Assembly: GCF_002939885.1 (NCBI RefSeq)
Contig: NZ_MDED01000030.1
Span: forward strand, 1 to 48,595
Direction: 5' to 3'
Length of the DNA: 48,595 bases
Source: Xanthomonas cucurbitae
Lineage (GTDB): Bacteria > Pseudomonadota > Gammaproteobacteria > Xanthomonadales > Xanthomonadaceae
The translations under genes and the position numbers were made by a program. The notes beneath the pieces were generated by a model. The model had not been told where the DNA came from and did no database searches. It saw only the letters and a list, made by a program, of their open reading frames with translations. Numbering within the stretch: the first letter of the stretch is position 1; each line of letters starts with the position of its first letter. Below, in pieces: positions 33,957 to 42,991 of the stretch.

Positions 33957-33983
33957 ATATCGGCAAAATTTCAGTGAGCTGAA
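33957..33983 (-). promoter_or_regulatory. Possible sigma-28-like promoter of receptor 5
   Basis: On the minus strand: -10 GCCGATAT (33957-33964), 11-nt spacer, weak -35 TTCAGCTC (33976-33983), similar to the -35 before cheR. The leader would be about 120 nt. Confidence 0.5.
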
Positions 33984-34139
33984 GACTTTGTGATGAAGTT
34001 GTCAGGTGTGTATTTCGCTTGTGCTCATCAGACAACAACTTGGCAGACGCATGAGTCCGCTCGATATAGTTGTTGGAGCAGTGAAGTGGTCCGACGCGAC
34101 CCGTTTGCCGATCAACCAGGCAATTTTTGGAGTGCAGCA

Positions 34140-34165
34140 ATGCGGCGCTGAGAACAGCGCCGCAT
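34140..34165 (-). terminator. Hairpin after receptor 6
   Basis: A 10-bp inverted repeat (34140-34149, 34156-34165) with a 6-nt loop, 25 bp after the receptor 6 stop. No T-run follows on the minus strand. Confidence 0.5.
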
Positions 34166-34189
34166 CGCTACAACATAACATTTACTTCA

Positions 34190-36469
34190 TTAAAATTCCG
34201 ACCAGTTGGTGCGTTGGTCAGCTGTCTCAGGTACCTGGGCGCGCGCCTTGGGTGCGCGGGGAATGGTGGCAACGGCTCTGGTGGACGTCGATTGGGTGAT
34301 GGGTTTGCGCGCGGCGTTTACCGAAGGCCGGGAAGAGATGGCACGCATGGCGGTCGGTGACGCATGGCTGTGGCTGTCGTCGGTCTTGAACACTGCCACC
34401 GCGTCGGTCAACCCAACCGCCTGTTCTTCCAGCGCGCGTGCGGCGGCGGTGGCTTCTTCCACCAGGGCCGCATTTTGCTGGGTGGTCTCGTCCATCTGGG
34501 TGACGGTCTGGTTGACCTGCTCGATGCCGGAGGACTGTTCCTGCGACGCGGCGGAGATTTCGCCCATGATGTCGGTGACCCGCTGCACGCTGGCCACGAT
34601 CTCGCCCATGGTCTTGCCGGCGCTGTGCACCAACACCGAGCCGTCGGCCACGCGCTGCACGGATTCGTCGATCAAGCCCTTGATCTCCTTGGCGGCACCG
34701 GAAGAGCGCTGCGCGAGCGTACGCACCTCGGAGGCGACCACTGCAAAACCGCGACCCTGCTCGCCGGCACGCGCCGCTTCCACTGCCGCGTTCAAGGCCA
34801 GGATGTTGGTCTGGAAGGCAATCCCGTCGATGACGCTGATGATGTCGGCAATCTTCTTGGACGAGGCTTCGATGCCGCTCATGGTGTCCACGACCTTGCT
34901 GACGATCTCCCCGCCTTGCGAAGCGACACCGGCGGCGCCGATGGCCAGCTGGTTGGCCTGGCGGGCGCTTTCGGCATTCTGCTTGACGGTGGAGGTGAGC
35001 TCTTCCATCGAGGCAGCGGTTTCCTCCAGGTTGGCGGCCTGTTGCTCGGTGCGCTGGGACAGGTCCTGGTTGCCGGCGGCGATTTCGCTGGCAGCGCCCT
35101 TGATCGAGATGGCAGAGTGCTTGATGCCGGTGACGATCTGCGCCAGCTGGGTGGCGGTGGCATTGGCGTCGTCGCGCATCTGCGCGAACACGCCGCGGAA
35201 CTCGCCACTCATGCGGGCGGTGAGGTCGCCGGCGGCGATGGCTTGCAGCAGGCTGGACAGCGATTGCAGGTTGCCGTCGGCGGTGGCCATCAAGGTGTTG
35301 AGGCTATCGACCATCACCCGGAAGTCGTACTGGAAGCGTGCGGCGTCACCACGGGCGCTGAAGTCACCGTTGGCGGCCGCCTGCGCCAGTTGCTTGATCT
35401 CGGTATTCATCGCCGAGAGGTTGGCCTTGACCTGCATCATGGTGTCGGTCAGCGCGGCCTTATCGCCGGGCAGCTTGTCCATGTCTTCGCTGAGGTCGCC
35501 GATCGCATAGCGTCCCATGATTTGCGACAGGCGTATCATCACCGCGATGTGCGAATCCACCAGGTTATTGGTGTCATTGGCCATGCGGCCGTACTGGCCG
35601 GGGAATGCGTCGGCGTCGATCCGGAAGCTGATCTGTCCTTCGTCATGACGACGGGCCATGTCGGTCTGCGCAGCCAGCAGATTGCGCAATTGCGATTGCA
35701 TCCGGTGCATGGAGGTGAGCAAACGGCCGGTTTCATCGTTGAACGGCGTCTGGACATCGTTGTCCAATGTGCCGCCGGCAATCGATTCGGCCGCGCGCGT
35801 GGCGCGGTTCAACGGCTGGGTAAGGCTACGGGTAATCAATAGCCCCAGCACGGCGCTCAGCAGAATCACCGCCGCCGTGCCGGCAATCAGCAACTTGCGC
35901 GAGTCGGCCATCGAGTCCAGGGCGATAGCGGATGCCTGCGATGCCGCCTTGTCCTGTAGCGTGATGTTTTCGGAGATCTTGTCCTGCCAGCGTTGCATGG
36001 CTGGAGCTGCCTTGGTGAGCAACAGGGTCAAGGCATCATCGCTGTGGTTGCTCATCACCAAGTCGATGATCTTGTCGTTCAGTGGCTTGGCCTCGGCACC
36101 ACGCACATCGATTTCTGCGCGCAGTGCCTTACCTTGCGGCAAGGCCGACATGGCATACAGGGTCTCGCGCGCCTTGTTGTAGTCGGTCTGTGCAGAATTG
36201 ATGCGTGCGATGAACTGAAGGTTTTGCTCATCGGTCGTGGGGAGTACGACATTGCGTAGCTGCATGGCGATGATGAAATTGGCGTTCATCATGTCGTTGG
36301 ACAGACGAATCTTCACCATGTTCTGGTGCACGATGTCGTCGACCAGGGTTTGCGCCGAGCGCAGTCCGCGGTAGCCGATCATTGCAATCAGGCCGGACAG
36401 CACGATCAGCACTGTGAACGCCGCCGCAAGGCGCGGGCCCACGTTGAAGCGTTGGAGTAAGGCAGTCAT
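34190..36469 (-). CDS. Chemoreceptor 6 (4HB-HAMP-MCP)
   Basis: A protein of 759 residues from the ATG at 36469 ([11 protein letters not shown]), with AGGA 7 nt upstream. The start at 36565 would add an unrelated leader. TM1 is at about 12-33, with a four-helix-bundle sensor related to that of receptor 3, TM2 at about 190-213, HAMP, a HAMP-like relay and the MCP hairpin. It ends TNWSEF, a CheR pentapeptide. Its cytoplasmic half is nearly identical to receptor 5 over about 1.15 kb of DNA, although its sensor half is closest to receptor 3. This mosaic indicates recombination between receptors. Confidence 0.93.
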   Translation of the reverse strand: MTALLQRFNVGPRLAAAFTVLIVLSGLIAMIGYRGLRSAQTLVDDIVHQNMVKIRLSNDMMNANFIIAMQLRNVVLPTTDEQNLQFIARINSAQTDYNKARETLYAMSALPQGKALRAEIDVRGAEAKPLNDKIIDLVMSNHSDDALTLLLTKAAPAMQRWQDKISENITLQDKAASQASAIALDSMADSRKLLIAGTAAVILLSAVLGLLITRSLTQPLNRATRAAESIAGGTLDNDVQTPFNDETGRLLTSMHRMQSQLRNLLAAQTDMARRHDEGQISFRIDADAFPGQYGRMANDTNNLVDSHIAVMIRLSQIMGRYAIGDLSEDMDKLPGDKAALTDTMMQVKANLSAMNTEIKQLAQAAANGDFSARGDAARFQYDFRVMVDSLNTLMATADGNLQSLSSLLQAIAAGDLTARMSGEFRGVFAQMRDDANATATQLAQIVTGIKHSAISIKGAASEIAAGNQDLSQRTEQQAANLEETAASMEELTSTVKQNAESARQANQLAIGAAGVASQGGEIVSKVVDTMSGIEASSKKIADIISVIDGIAFQTNILALNAAVEAARAGEQGRGFAVVASEVRTLAQRSSGAAKEIKGLIDESVQRVADGSVLVHSAGKTMGEIVASVQRVTDIMGEISAASQEQSSGIEQVNQTVTQMDETTQQNAALVEEATAAARALEEQAVGLTDAVAVFKTDDSHSHASPTAMRAISSRPSVNAARKPITQSTSTRAVATIPRAPKARAQVPETADQRTNWSEF
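34364..35512. repeat. Near-identical receptor tract, copy 2
   Basis: Second copy of the tract at 31742-32890, inside receptor 6. Only scattered mismatches are visible. Confidence 0.9.
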
Positions 36470-36809
36470 GGCAGGATCCTGGGAGGCGGGCTGGTGATGG
36501 GAAGATGCAATGGCAGCAATCGCGCCGCGCATCTCGTCCACCCTGATTTCGGCCGCTGATGCCACTTATTAACGTCAAGGCATAATAAAAAATGTAAATC
36601 AGGTCACTTTCGTGAAGTGATCGTGATTGAAATGCAAGTGCTCATGGATAGACGGCTAGATGATTGCAGCGAGCCCGTCCATCCAACCTGAGGCTGGGTG
36701 ATCGATGGTCACTTGCCTGCCCGGTGCCGGCTCCGCTTTGCCCAACGCTCAAAACAAACGAGCCGCGCTCCGGGCGCGGCTCGTTCGTGCGTCATGACTG
36801 GCCGCTGTT
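36470..36809 (-). other. Intergenic region upstream of receptor 6
   Basis: 340 bp with no gene. It holds an AT-rich stretch at 36575-36600, an inverted repeat TCACTT-N5-AAGTGA (36604-36620) that could bind a regulator, and the receptor 7 terminator. I find no convincing sigma-28 boxes. Confidence 0.45.
36751..36785 (-). terminator. Rho-independent terminator after receptor 7
   Basis: A perfect 12-bp stem (36757-36768, 36774-36785) with a 5-nt loop, followed on the minus strand by TGTTTTG. It is 24 bp after the receptor 7 stop. Confidence 0.8.
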
Positions 36810-39071
36810 CTAGAACTCCGACCAGTCCGATTCGTTGGACGCCACGGAGGCCACCCGGGCGCGCGGTAACGGTTTGCTGGCGGCTGTGGGCGCGGCGGTC
36901 GTTGCCGGCTTCTGGGCGATGCGCGCCTTCGCTGGCGTGCTGCGTGTGACTGCTCCCAGCTCGGCCGAGAGGCGGAACAAGGCGACCGCTTCGGTCAGTT
37001 GCTGGGCCTGTTGTTCCATCGAACGGGCGGCAGCGGTGGCTTCTTCCACCAGCGCGGCGTTCTGCTGGGTGGCCTCGTCCATCTGGGTCACGGTGAGGTT
37101 GACCTGCTCGATGCCGGCCGACTGTTCCTGCGACGCCGCGGAGATCTCGCTCATGATGTCGGTGACGCGCTGCACCGAGGACACGATCTCGCTCATGGTG
37201 CTGCCGGCCTGATCCACCAGCGCCGAGCCCTGCGCCACCTTGCTCACCGAATCGTCGATGAGGTGCTTGATCTCCTTGGCCGCACCGGCCGAACGCTGTG
37301 CGAGCGTGCGCACCTCGGAGGCAACCACGGCGAAACCGCGGCCCTGCTCGCCGGCACGCGCCGCTTCCACCGCCGCGTTCAAGGCCAGGATGTTGGTCTG
37401 GAACGCGATACCATCGATGACGGAGATGATCTCGGCGATCTTCTTCGAGGAGGCCTGGATGCCGGACATGGTGTCCACTACCTGGCTGACCACGTGCCCA
37501 CCCTGCGAGGCGACGCTGGCTGCGCCGATCGCCAGCTGGTTGGCCTGGCGTGCACTTTCGGCATTCTGCTTGACGGTGGAGGTGAGCTCTTCCATCGAGG
37601 CGGCGGTTTCTTCCAGGTTGGCGGCCTGCTGTTCGGTGCGCTGCGACAGATCGTTGTTGCCGGCGGCGATTTCGCTGGCCGACCCGGTGATGGAGGTGGC
37701 CGTCTGCTGGATGCGTCCGACGATGCCGGCCAGCTGCGTGGCGGTGGTGTTGGCATCGTCGCGCATGCGGGCGAACACGCCATGGAACTGGCCATCCATG
37801 CGCGCTGTGAGGTCGCCTTGGGCCAGCGCTGTCAGCAGTTCGGAGAGCTTACCCAGGTTGCGGTCGCTCACTTCCATCATCGCGTTGAGGTCGCCGATCA
37901 TGCGCGCCGAATCGTGTTTGAAGCGCGTGGCATCGCCGCGCTGGCTGAAGTCGCCGTTGGCAGCGGCCTGCGCCAGGCGCTTGATCTCGGTGTTGATCGC
38001 CAGCAGGCTGGCCTTGGCCGCGTCCATGGCTTCGTGCAGCACGGCACGGGTGCCCGGAAGGCGCGCGGCATCGCGCGACAGGTCGCCCTGGGCATACTCG
38101 TTGAGCACGCCGATGGCATCGACGATGGCATCCAGGTGCTCGAAGATCATGGTGTTGATGCCGCCGGCCAGCTCGCCGTAGACACCCGGGAAATCAGTGG
38201 GCATGCGGTGGGTGACATCCTCGCCCGCATGCATGTGCACCATCGTCTTGGTCTGCGCGGAGAAGCGCTCCAGCGTGTGCACCATGTCGTCGGTGGCCTT
38301 GAGCATCTGGCCGATCTCGTCCTTGCCGTGGTCGGCGGTGCGCACGCTCAGGTCGCCCCGCGCCACGCCCTTGATCGCGGCCAGGGCACGCGCCACCGGT
38401 TCCAGGACCGAATTGCCGATCATCCAGCCGACCAGCAGATTGACCAGCACCAGCAGGCCGCCGGCCAGCGTCACCACGGCGGTGAAGGCCAGTGCCTGCG
38501 ATTGGGTGTCGTCCAGGTACACGCCCGTGCCGATCACCCAGCCCCACGGCTTGTACAGCGCCGCGTAGGAGGTCTTGCTGACCGGATCCTGCTTGCCGGG
38601 CTTGGCCCAGGTGTAATCGACATAGCCACCACCGGCTTGCGCGGCGGTCACGAACGCCGGGAAGATGCGCTTGCCGTCTGGGCTGAGCACATCGTTGAGC
38701 GGTTTGCCATTCAGATCCGGGCGGGTGGGATGCATCAGCATCACCGGCGCCTGGTCGGTCACGTAGATGTAGTCCACGCCATCGCGTGCGCGCATGGTGG
38801 ACAAGGTATGCAACGCGGCCTGCTTGGCGGCGGCCACGTCCACCTGGCCCTTTTCGGCGCGCTCGGCGTAGCCATTGACCACGGCGATCGCCATTTCGAC
38901 CTGGCTCTTGAGGCCGTCGCGGCGGGTGTCGGTGAGATCCACGTATTGCATGCGCGCGGCCACCACCGCCAAGGCGACGATGCCCACCGCCACCAGCGCG
39001 GTCTGGACCAGGAACTTGCGCTTCAACGGCATGTTGGCGAGCGTTTTTGCGAACGAACTCTTGAACGTCAT
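36810..39071 (-). CDS. Chemoreceptor 7 (single Cache-HAMP-MCP)
   Basis: A protein of 753 residues. TM1 is at about 19-39. The periplasmic domain (about 45-190) has the single-Cache pattern: [38 protein letters not shown] and [14 protein letters not shown]. Such domains bind small organic acids and related ligands. TM2 is at about 192-218, followed by HAMP, relay helices, and the MCP hairpin with the invariant tip. It ends SDWSEF, a CheR pentapeptide. It is the first receptor of the row and lies 152 bp after the stand-alone four-helix protein. The ribosome binding site is weak. Confidence 0.94.
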   Translation of the reverse strand: MTFKSSFAKTLANMPLKRKFLVQTALVAVGIVALAVVAARMQYVDLTDTRRDGLKSQVEMAIAVVNGYAERAEKGQVDVAAAKQAALHTLSTMRARDGVDYIYVTDQAPVMLMHPTRPDLNGKPLNDVLSPDGKRIFPAFVTAAQAGGGYVDYTWAKPGKQDPVSKTSYAALYKPWGWVIGTGVYLDDTQSQALAFTAVVTLAGGLLVLVNLLVGWMIGNSVLEPVARALAAIKGVARGDLSVRTADHGKDEIGQMLKATDDMVHTLERFSAQTKTMVHMHAGEDVTHRMPTDFPGVYGELAGGINTMIFEHLDAIVDAIGVLNEYAQGDLSRDAARLPGTRAVLHEAMDAAKASLLAINTEIKRLAQAAANGDFSQRGDATRFKHDSARMIGDLNAMMEVSDRNLGKLSELLTALAQGDLTARMDGQFHGVFARMRDDANTTATQLAGIVGRIQQTATSITGSASEIAAGNNDLSQRTEQQAANLEETAASMEELTSTVKQNAESARQANQLAIGAASVASQGGHVVSQVVDTMSGIQASSKKIAEIISVIDGIAFQTNILALNAAVEAARAGEQGRGFAVVASEVRTLAQRSAGAAKEIKHLIDDSVSKVAQGSALVDQAGSTMSEIVSSVQRVTDIMSEISAASQEQSAGIEQVNLTVTQMDEATQQNAALVEEATAAARSMEQQAQQLTEAVALFRLSAELGAVTRSTPAKARIAQKPATTAAPTAASKPLPRARVASVASNESDWSEF

Positions 39072-39223
39072 GACGAATATCCAGCGAAAGGAAGATACCG
39101 GGATAAAGCAGGTAGCGACTGGGACAGCGAAATGTTGAGTATCCTGCGGAAGTGGCCCATGCCTGCCCGGGGCAGTGCCCTGCGTCTACGGCAGGGCTGC
39201 CCTGGAAAGCGAGTGCGGCAGAC

Positions 39224-39757
39224 TTAGTCGCGTTGCCGTGCGCTGTCGCCGGCCACCGATGCCTGCAGGTTGCGCAATTCGGTCCACAGCTGTTGGCGGG
39301 TATCGCCGTCGTGCCCCAGCGACAAGGCCTGCGCCGCGTGCAGGTCGCCGGCGTGCAGCGCGCGATCGGCCTGACGATGTTGAGCCAGGTATCTGCCGAG
39401 CTGCTGCTGCACCCGCGCGAAGCGACGGGCCTGCTCGCCCTGTGGCGCAGTGGCCTGGAAATAGCCGGCATGCCGCGCGATGCGCTGGCGCAAGCTGCCC
39501 AGGCGTTCGTCGTAGGCCTGGATGCGAACCGGGTCGTACGCGGCGGCCAGCTGTGCACGTTGTTGTTCGCGCAGTTGCACCAGATCCACGGCCAGCGATT
39601 GCAAGGCTGTCACCGGCACGCTGTCCAGCAGTACGGACACCGGCGCTGCCGGTGCGGCGAAGGACGGTGGCAGGGAGGCGCCCGCCGCCAGCAGGGCGAC
39701 AGCGACTACGGCAACCAGCATCGGGCGGGCAGAGCGGAGGGAATTGGCGGTGTGCAT
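39224..39757 (-). CDS. Stand-alone four-helix (4HB-like) periplasmic sensor protein
   Basis: A protein of 177 residues: an N-terminal hydrophobic segment (residues 13-30, signal peptide or anchor; possible cut after PPSFA), then about 140 residues predicted as helices. The pattern resembles the periplasmic four-helix bundle of chemoreceptors: an AYDERLGSLRQRIARHAGYF stretch, RFARVQQQLGRYLAQHRQAD, and a C-terminal LWTELRNLQASV helix. There is no second TM, HAMP or signalling domain. AAGGAAG precedes the ATG at 39757. It sits between cheA and receptor 7 on the same strand. The family resemblance is my reading of helix spacing. It could equally be an unrelated helical periplasmic protein. Confidence 0.65.
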   Translation of the reverse strand: MHTANSLRSARPMLVAVVAVALLAAGASLPPSFAAPAAPVSVLLDSVPVTALQSLAVDLVQLREQQRAQLAAAYDPVRIQAYDERLGSLRQRIARHAGYFQATAPQGEQARRFARVQQQLGRYLAQHRQADRALHAGDLHAAQALSLGHDGDTRQQLWTELRNLQASVAGDSARQRD

Positions 39758-39949
39758 GCGACTTCCTTCGACTTGGCGCGGGCTAAAGGCCCTCAGTGCC
39801 TTGTCTATCGGCCGCCCAAGCGTGTGCTTTATCACCTTTTGGACCGACGGTCGCCACGCCGGTGAACCGTTGGCCGGCAGGGTGCGCCAGGGGCTGTGGC
39901 GCCAATTGCCGTGCCGGCGCTGCAATAACTGGCAGGACAGGACGAGCGG

Positions 39950-39979
39950 CCAGGGCCCGGCAGCGTTGCCGGGCCCTGG
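39950..39979. terminator. Strong GC-rich hairpin
   Basis: A perfect 13-bp inverted repeat (39950-39962, 39967-39979) with loop GCGT. No T-run lies on either side, so it may act with Rho or as an mRNA end barrier. Confidence 0.45.
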
Positions 39980-40102
39980 TGGGACGCCGGATGCCGGCTA
40001 AGGCGAAAGGTCTGGGTAAAGGGCCAGAATGTCCTGCCGATCGCGTCTGGCGTCTGGCCGGACGGGGAAGGGCGATGCCGTCAGTTGCTTGCCACCGGCA
40101 AT

Positions 40103-40139
40103 CGCTTCCACGTCATCGCGCACCGATGGCGTGGAAGCG
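40103..40139 (-). terminator. Hairpin after cheA
   Basis: A 14-bp inverted repeat with one wobble pair (40103-40116, 40126-40139) and a 9-nt loop, 33 bp after the cheA stop. No long T-run is present. Confidence 0.5.
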
Positions 40140-40172
40140 TGCACCGCGGCATGGCTGCCGCGGCCTGCCGCA

Positions 40173-42173
40173 CTACGCGGCCTGTGGCACCTTCAACGAG
40201 CGCACCAGCCCGCCGATGTCCACGATCAGCGACACACGGCCATCACCGAGGATGGTGGCGCCGGAGACGCCGGGGATGCGGCGGTAGTTGTTCTCGATGT
40301 TCTTGACCACCACCTGCTGCTGGCCAAGCAGTTCGTCCACTTCCAGTGCGATCTTCTGGCCGTCGCCTTCGACGACGACCACCAACGGTTCCTGCGAGGA
40401 CTGCTGCCCGCCGAAGCCGTAGTAGTTGGTCAGCGACAGGATCGGCAGGTATTCGCCGCGCACCCGCAGCACGCGGCCGTCGCCAGCCATCGAGCGGATG
40501 TCTTCGGCAGCCGGTTGCAGTGCTTCGAGCACGTAGGCCAGTGGCAGGATCAGGGTTTCGCCGGCCACCGAGACGGTCATGCCGTCGAGGATGGCCAGGG
40601 TCAGCGGCAGGCGGATCAATACGCGGGTTCCGCTACCCGCATTGCTTTCCAGCTGCACTTCGCCACCCAGGCCCTGGATGTTGCGGCGAACCACGTCCAT
40701 GCCTACGCCACGACCGGACAGGTCGGTGACGGCATCGGCGGTGGAGAAGCCCGGCGCGAAGATCAGGTCCCAGACCTGCGAGTCGGTCGGGTTGTCCGGC
40801 ACGGCAATACCGCGTTCGGCGGCTTTTTCCAGGATCTTGGCGCGGTTGAGGCCGCGGCCGTCGTCGCTGACTTCGATCACGATGTGGCCGCCCTGGTGCG
40901 AGGCGGCCAGGGTGATGGTGCCCGTCTCGTCCTTGCCGGCGGCGCGACGCGCGTCGGGCAATTCCAGGCCGTGGTCGATGGAGTTGCGCACCAGGTGCAC
41001 GAGCGGATCGGCGATCTTTTCGATCAGGCCCTTGTCCAGTTCAGTACCTTCGCCAATGGTGCGCAGGCGCACCTGCTTGCCGAGGCGGCCGGACAGGTCG
41101 CGCACCAGGCGCGGGAAGCGGCGGAACACCGCATCCACCGGCAACATGCGCACGCCGATGACCGCTTCCTGCAGGTCGCGGGTGTTGCGTTCGAGCAGGT
41201 CCAGGCCGGCGAACAGTTGTTCGGCATGTGCCGGGTCCAGGCCGGTGGAGACTTGCTTGAGCATGGCCTGGGTGATGACCAGTTCGCCGACCAGGTTGAT
41301 GAGCGCATCGACCTTGTCCACGCTGACGCGGATGGAGCTTTCGGCTTCGGCGGCAGCGGCCTTGGCAGGCGCGGCGGCAGCTTCGACCACGGCCACCGGC
41401 GCAGCGGCAATCGCCGCCGGGGCGCTGGTGGCGTTCTGGTCCACGGCCAGGCTCGGCGGCGGGCCGGGCACTGGCATCGGGCGGATGTCCAGTTCGCAGT
41501 CGTCCACGACCCAGGCGAAGGTGTCTTCGATCTTGCTGCGCGGAATCTTGCCGATCAGGCCCAGGTCCCACGCCAGGTAGGCTTCCAGCGGGTCGATGTT
41601 CTCGAAGCCCGGCATGCGCTCCAGGCGCGCGGCGATCTGCAGCGGGCCCAGGTGTTCCAGCTCGCGGATGATGCGCAGTGGGTCGTTGCCGCTCATGAAC
41701 AGCGACGGCGCCGGGGTGAAGCCGATGTGCCAGGCTTCGGGCTCTTCTTCCTTCGGCTTGGCCGCCACGACGGCGGTGGCCGCTTCGCCGGCCAGCACGG
41801 CGTTCAGGCGGGTATGCACGGCCTTGACCGCCGCAGGGTCTGCCGGGGTGCCGTGTTCGGCTTCGCGCAGCAGGGCGCGCAGCACGTCCACCGACCCGAG
41901 CATGGCATCGACGGCATTGGGTTCGAGCTGGCGCTTGTTGGAGCGCAACTCGTCCAGCAGCGTCTCCAGCACATGGGTCAGCCCGGCGACGGCCTCGAAT
42001 CCGAAGGTGGCAGCGCCGCCCTTGATGGAATGCGCGGCGCGGAACACCGAGTTGATGATTTCCGGGTCGCGGTTGCCTTCTTCAAGTGACAGCAGCCCGG
42101 CCTCCATCGCGTCGAGCCCTTCGCGGCTTTCCTCGAAGAAGGTGGCGTGGAAACGTTGCAGGTCCATGCTCAT
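40173..42173 (-). CDS. cheA: CheA chemotaxis histidine kinase
   Basis: A protein of 666 residues. The Hpt domain has the phospho-accepting His48 in RAAHSIKGGA. A CheY/CheB-binding region (about 145-240) and an Ala/Pro linker follow, then the dimerisation domain, and the ATPase domain with N-box (HLVRNSIDHGLE), G1 (DDGRGL), F box (FAPGFSTAD) and G2 (GRGVGMDVV). A CheW-like regulatory domain closes it. It phosphorylates CheY and CheB under receptor control. Only one Hpt domain is present, unlike the multi-Hpt type IV pilus kinases. It follows cheY by 33 bp in the STAS-cheY-cheA unit. GGATG lies 8 nt before the ATG. Confidence 0.96.
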   Translation of the reverse strand: MSMDLQRFHATFFEESREGLDAMEAGLLSLEEGNRDPEIINSVFRAAHSIKGGAATFGFEAVAGLTHVLETLLDELRSNKRQLEPNAVDAMLGSVDVLRALLREAEHGTPADPAAVKAVHTRLNAVLAGEAATAVVAAKPKEEEPEAWHIGFTPAPSLFMSGNDPLRIIRELEHLGPLQIAARLERMPGFENIDPLEAYLAWDLGLIGKIPRSKIEDTFAWVVDDCELDIRPMPVPGPPPSLAVDQNATSAPAAIAAAPVAVVEAAAAPAKAAAAEAESSIRVSVDKVDALINLVGELVITQAMLKQVSTGLDPAHAEQLFAGLDLLERNTRDLQEAVIGVRMLPVDAVFRRFPRLVRDLSGRLGKQVRLRTIGEGTELDKGLIEKIADPLVHLVRNSIDHGLELPDARRAAGKDETGTITLAASHQGGHIVIEVSDDGRGLNRAKILEKAAERGIAVPDNPTDSQVWDLIFAPGFSTADAVTDLSGRGVGMDVVRRNIQGLGGEVQLESNAGSGTRVLIRLPLTLAILDGMTVSVAGETLILPLAYVLEALQPAAEDIRSMAGDGRVLRVRGEYLPILSLTNYYGFGGQQSSQEPLVVVVEGDGQKIALEVDELLGQQQVVVKNIENNYRRIPGVSGATILGDGRVSLIVDIGGLVRSLKVPQAA

Positions 42174-42206
42174 GGGCGTGACATCCGATGCTGGAGCGAG
42201 TAAGGG

Positions 42207-42572
42207 TTAACCCAGGACTTTCTGGACGGTGGCGATCAGCTGTTCGGGATTGAACGGCTTGACCAACCAGCCGGTGGCGCCGGCCGCCTTGCCTTCGGAC
42301 TTCTTGTCGGCCGCCGATTCGGTGGTGAGCATCAGCATCGGGGTGAACTTGTAGTCCGGCAGCTGGCGCAGCTCGCGGATCAGCGAGATGCCGTCCATGT
42401 TGGGCATGTTCACGTCGGTCACCACCGCATTGAAGCGCTGGCCCTTCGCGCGGCCCAGCGCAACGGCGCCGTCTTCGGCTTCTTCGACGGCAAAGCCGGC
42501 AGAGGTGAGGGCGAAAGAGACCATCTGGCGCATCGACGCCGAATCGTCCACCACCAAGATACGTGCGCTCAT
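42207..42572 (-). CDS. cheY: CheY response regulator
   Basis: A single receiver domain of 121 residues with the full set: Asp9/Asp10, phospho-acceptor Asp53 (VTDVNMPNMDG), Thr83 and Lys105 (VKPFNPEQL). The length and the absence of an output domain indicate the motor-binding CheY or a CheY-like phosphate sink. The ATG overlaps the STAS gene stop (ATGA). It is directly upstream of cheA. Confidence 0.94.
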   Translation of the reverse strand: MSARILVVDDSASMRQMVSFALTSAGFAVEEAEDGAVALGRAKGQRFNAVVTDVNMPNMDGISLIRELRQLPDYKFTPMLMLTTESAADKKSEGKAAGATGWLVKPFNPEQLIATVQKVLG

Positions 42573-42877
42573 GCGGCGTTCTCCACAGATTTCAGGTTGT
42601 CATTGGATGCGGGTAGCCCAAGCGCGTCGGTGACGCCCAGCAGGCGGGCCGCATCCCTAAAAGTGTCGTTACAGCCATCGAATTCGGTATGCAGGCCGGC
42701 CTGGCGGCGACTCTGCACAAAGGCGCAGAGCAACTGCACGGTGGCGGTGTGGATGCGTCGGACCTCGCCGGCATCAAGCACCAGGTCGCCGTCCTGGGTG
42801 AGGAATCCGGCAAGCTTCTGCTTGAGGTCGGCGCTGGTCTCGATGCCAAGATCCTCGCCCAATGTCACTGTGCTCAT
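42569..42877 (-). CDS. Single-domain STAS protein
   Basis: A protein of 102 residues with the STAS fold pattern (strand GDLVLDAGEVRRIHTATVQLL). The position that is a phosphorylatable Ser in anti-sigma antagonists falls in IHTAT, so Thr may take its place. STAS genes are common at the head of chemotaxis operons in polar-flagellated proteobacteria, but their role there is not settled. It may interact with a kinase-like partner not seen here. GGAG lies 7 nt upstream of the ATG. The stop overlaps the cheY start. It is preceded by a good sigma-28-like promoter. Confidence 0.85.
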   Translation of the reverse strand: MSTVTLGEDLGIETSADLKQKLAGFLTQDGDLVLDAGEVRRIHTATVQLLCAFVQSRRQAGLHTEFDGCNDTFRDAARLLGVTDALGLPASNDNLKSVENAA

Positions 42878-42907
42878 TGTTGCTCCGAACGGATGGTTCT
42901 ATGCGTA

Positions 42908-42934
42908 CTAACGGCGGGGGGCGGGAAAGCTTTA
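42908..42934 (-). promoter_or_regulatory. Sigma-28-like promoter of STAS-cheY-cheA
   Basis: On the minus strand: -35 TAAAGCTT (42927-42934), 11-nt spacer, -10 GCCGTTAG (42908-42915). The leader to the STAS ATG is about 24 nt. Confidence 0.78.
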
Positions 42935-42991
42935 ACGGTGAATCGGTCACACGCCACAGTGCGCACAGCTGGCGTCAGGTTGAACACCCCG

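Larger units (their letters stand above)
33830..34189 (-). other. AT-rich intergenic region before receptor 5
   Basis: 360 bp with no supportable gene. It holds a possible sigma-28 promoter (33957-33983), an AT-rich segment at 33950-34010, and a hairpin after the receptor 6 stop (34140-34165). A short open frame on the minus strand here faintly resembles mobile-element sequence, but not enough to call. Confidence 0.45.
39758..40172 (-). other. Region between cheA and the 4HB-like gene
   Basis: 415 bp without a supportable gene. It contains two strong hairpins (39950-39979 and 40103-40139) that probably end or stabilise the cheA message. Confidence 0.5.

Noticed and set aside
33826..34140. 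Minus-strand open frame before receptor 5, with a NNYIERTH segment reminiscent of some transposases
   Set aside because: Too short and too weak a resemblance, no inverted repeats or target duplication seen, and it overlaps the probable promoter of receptor 5.
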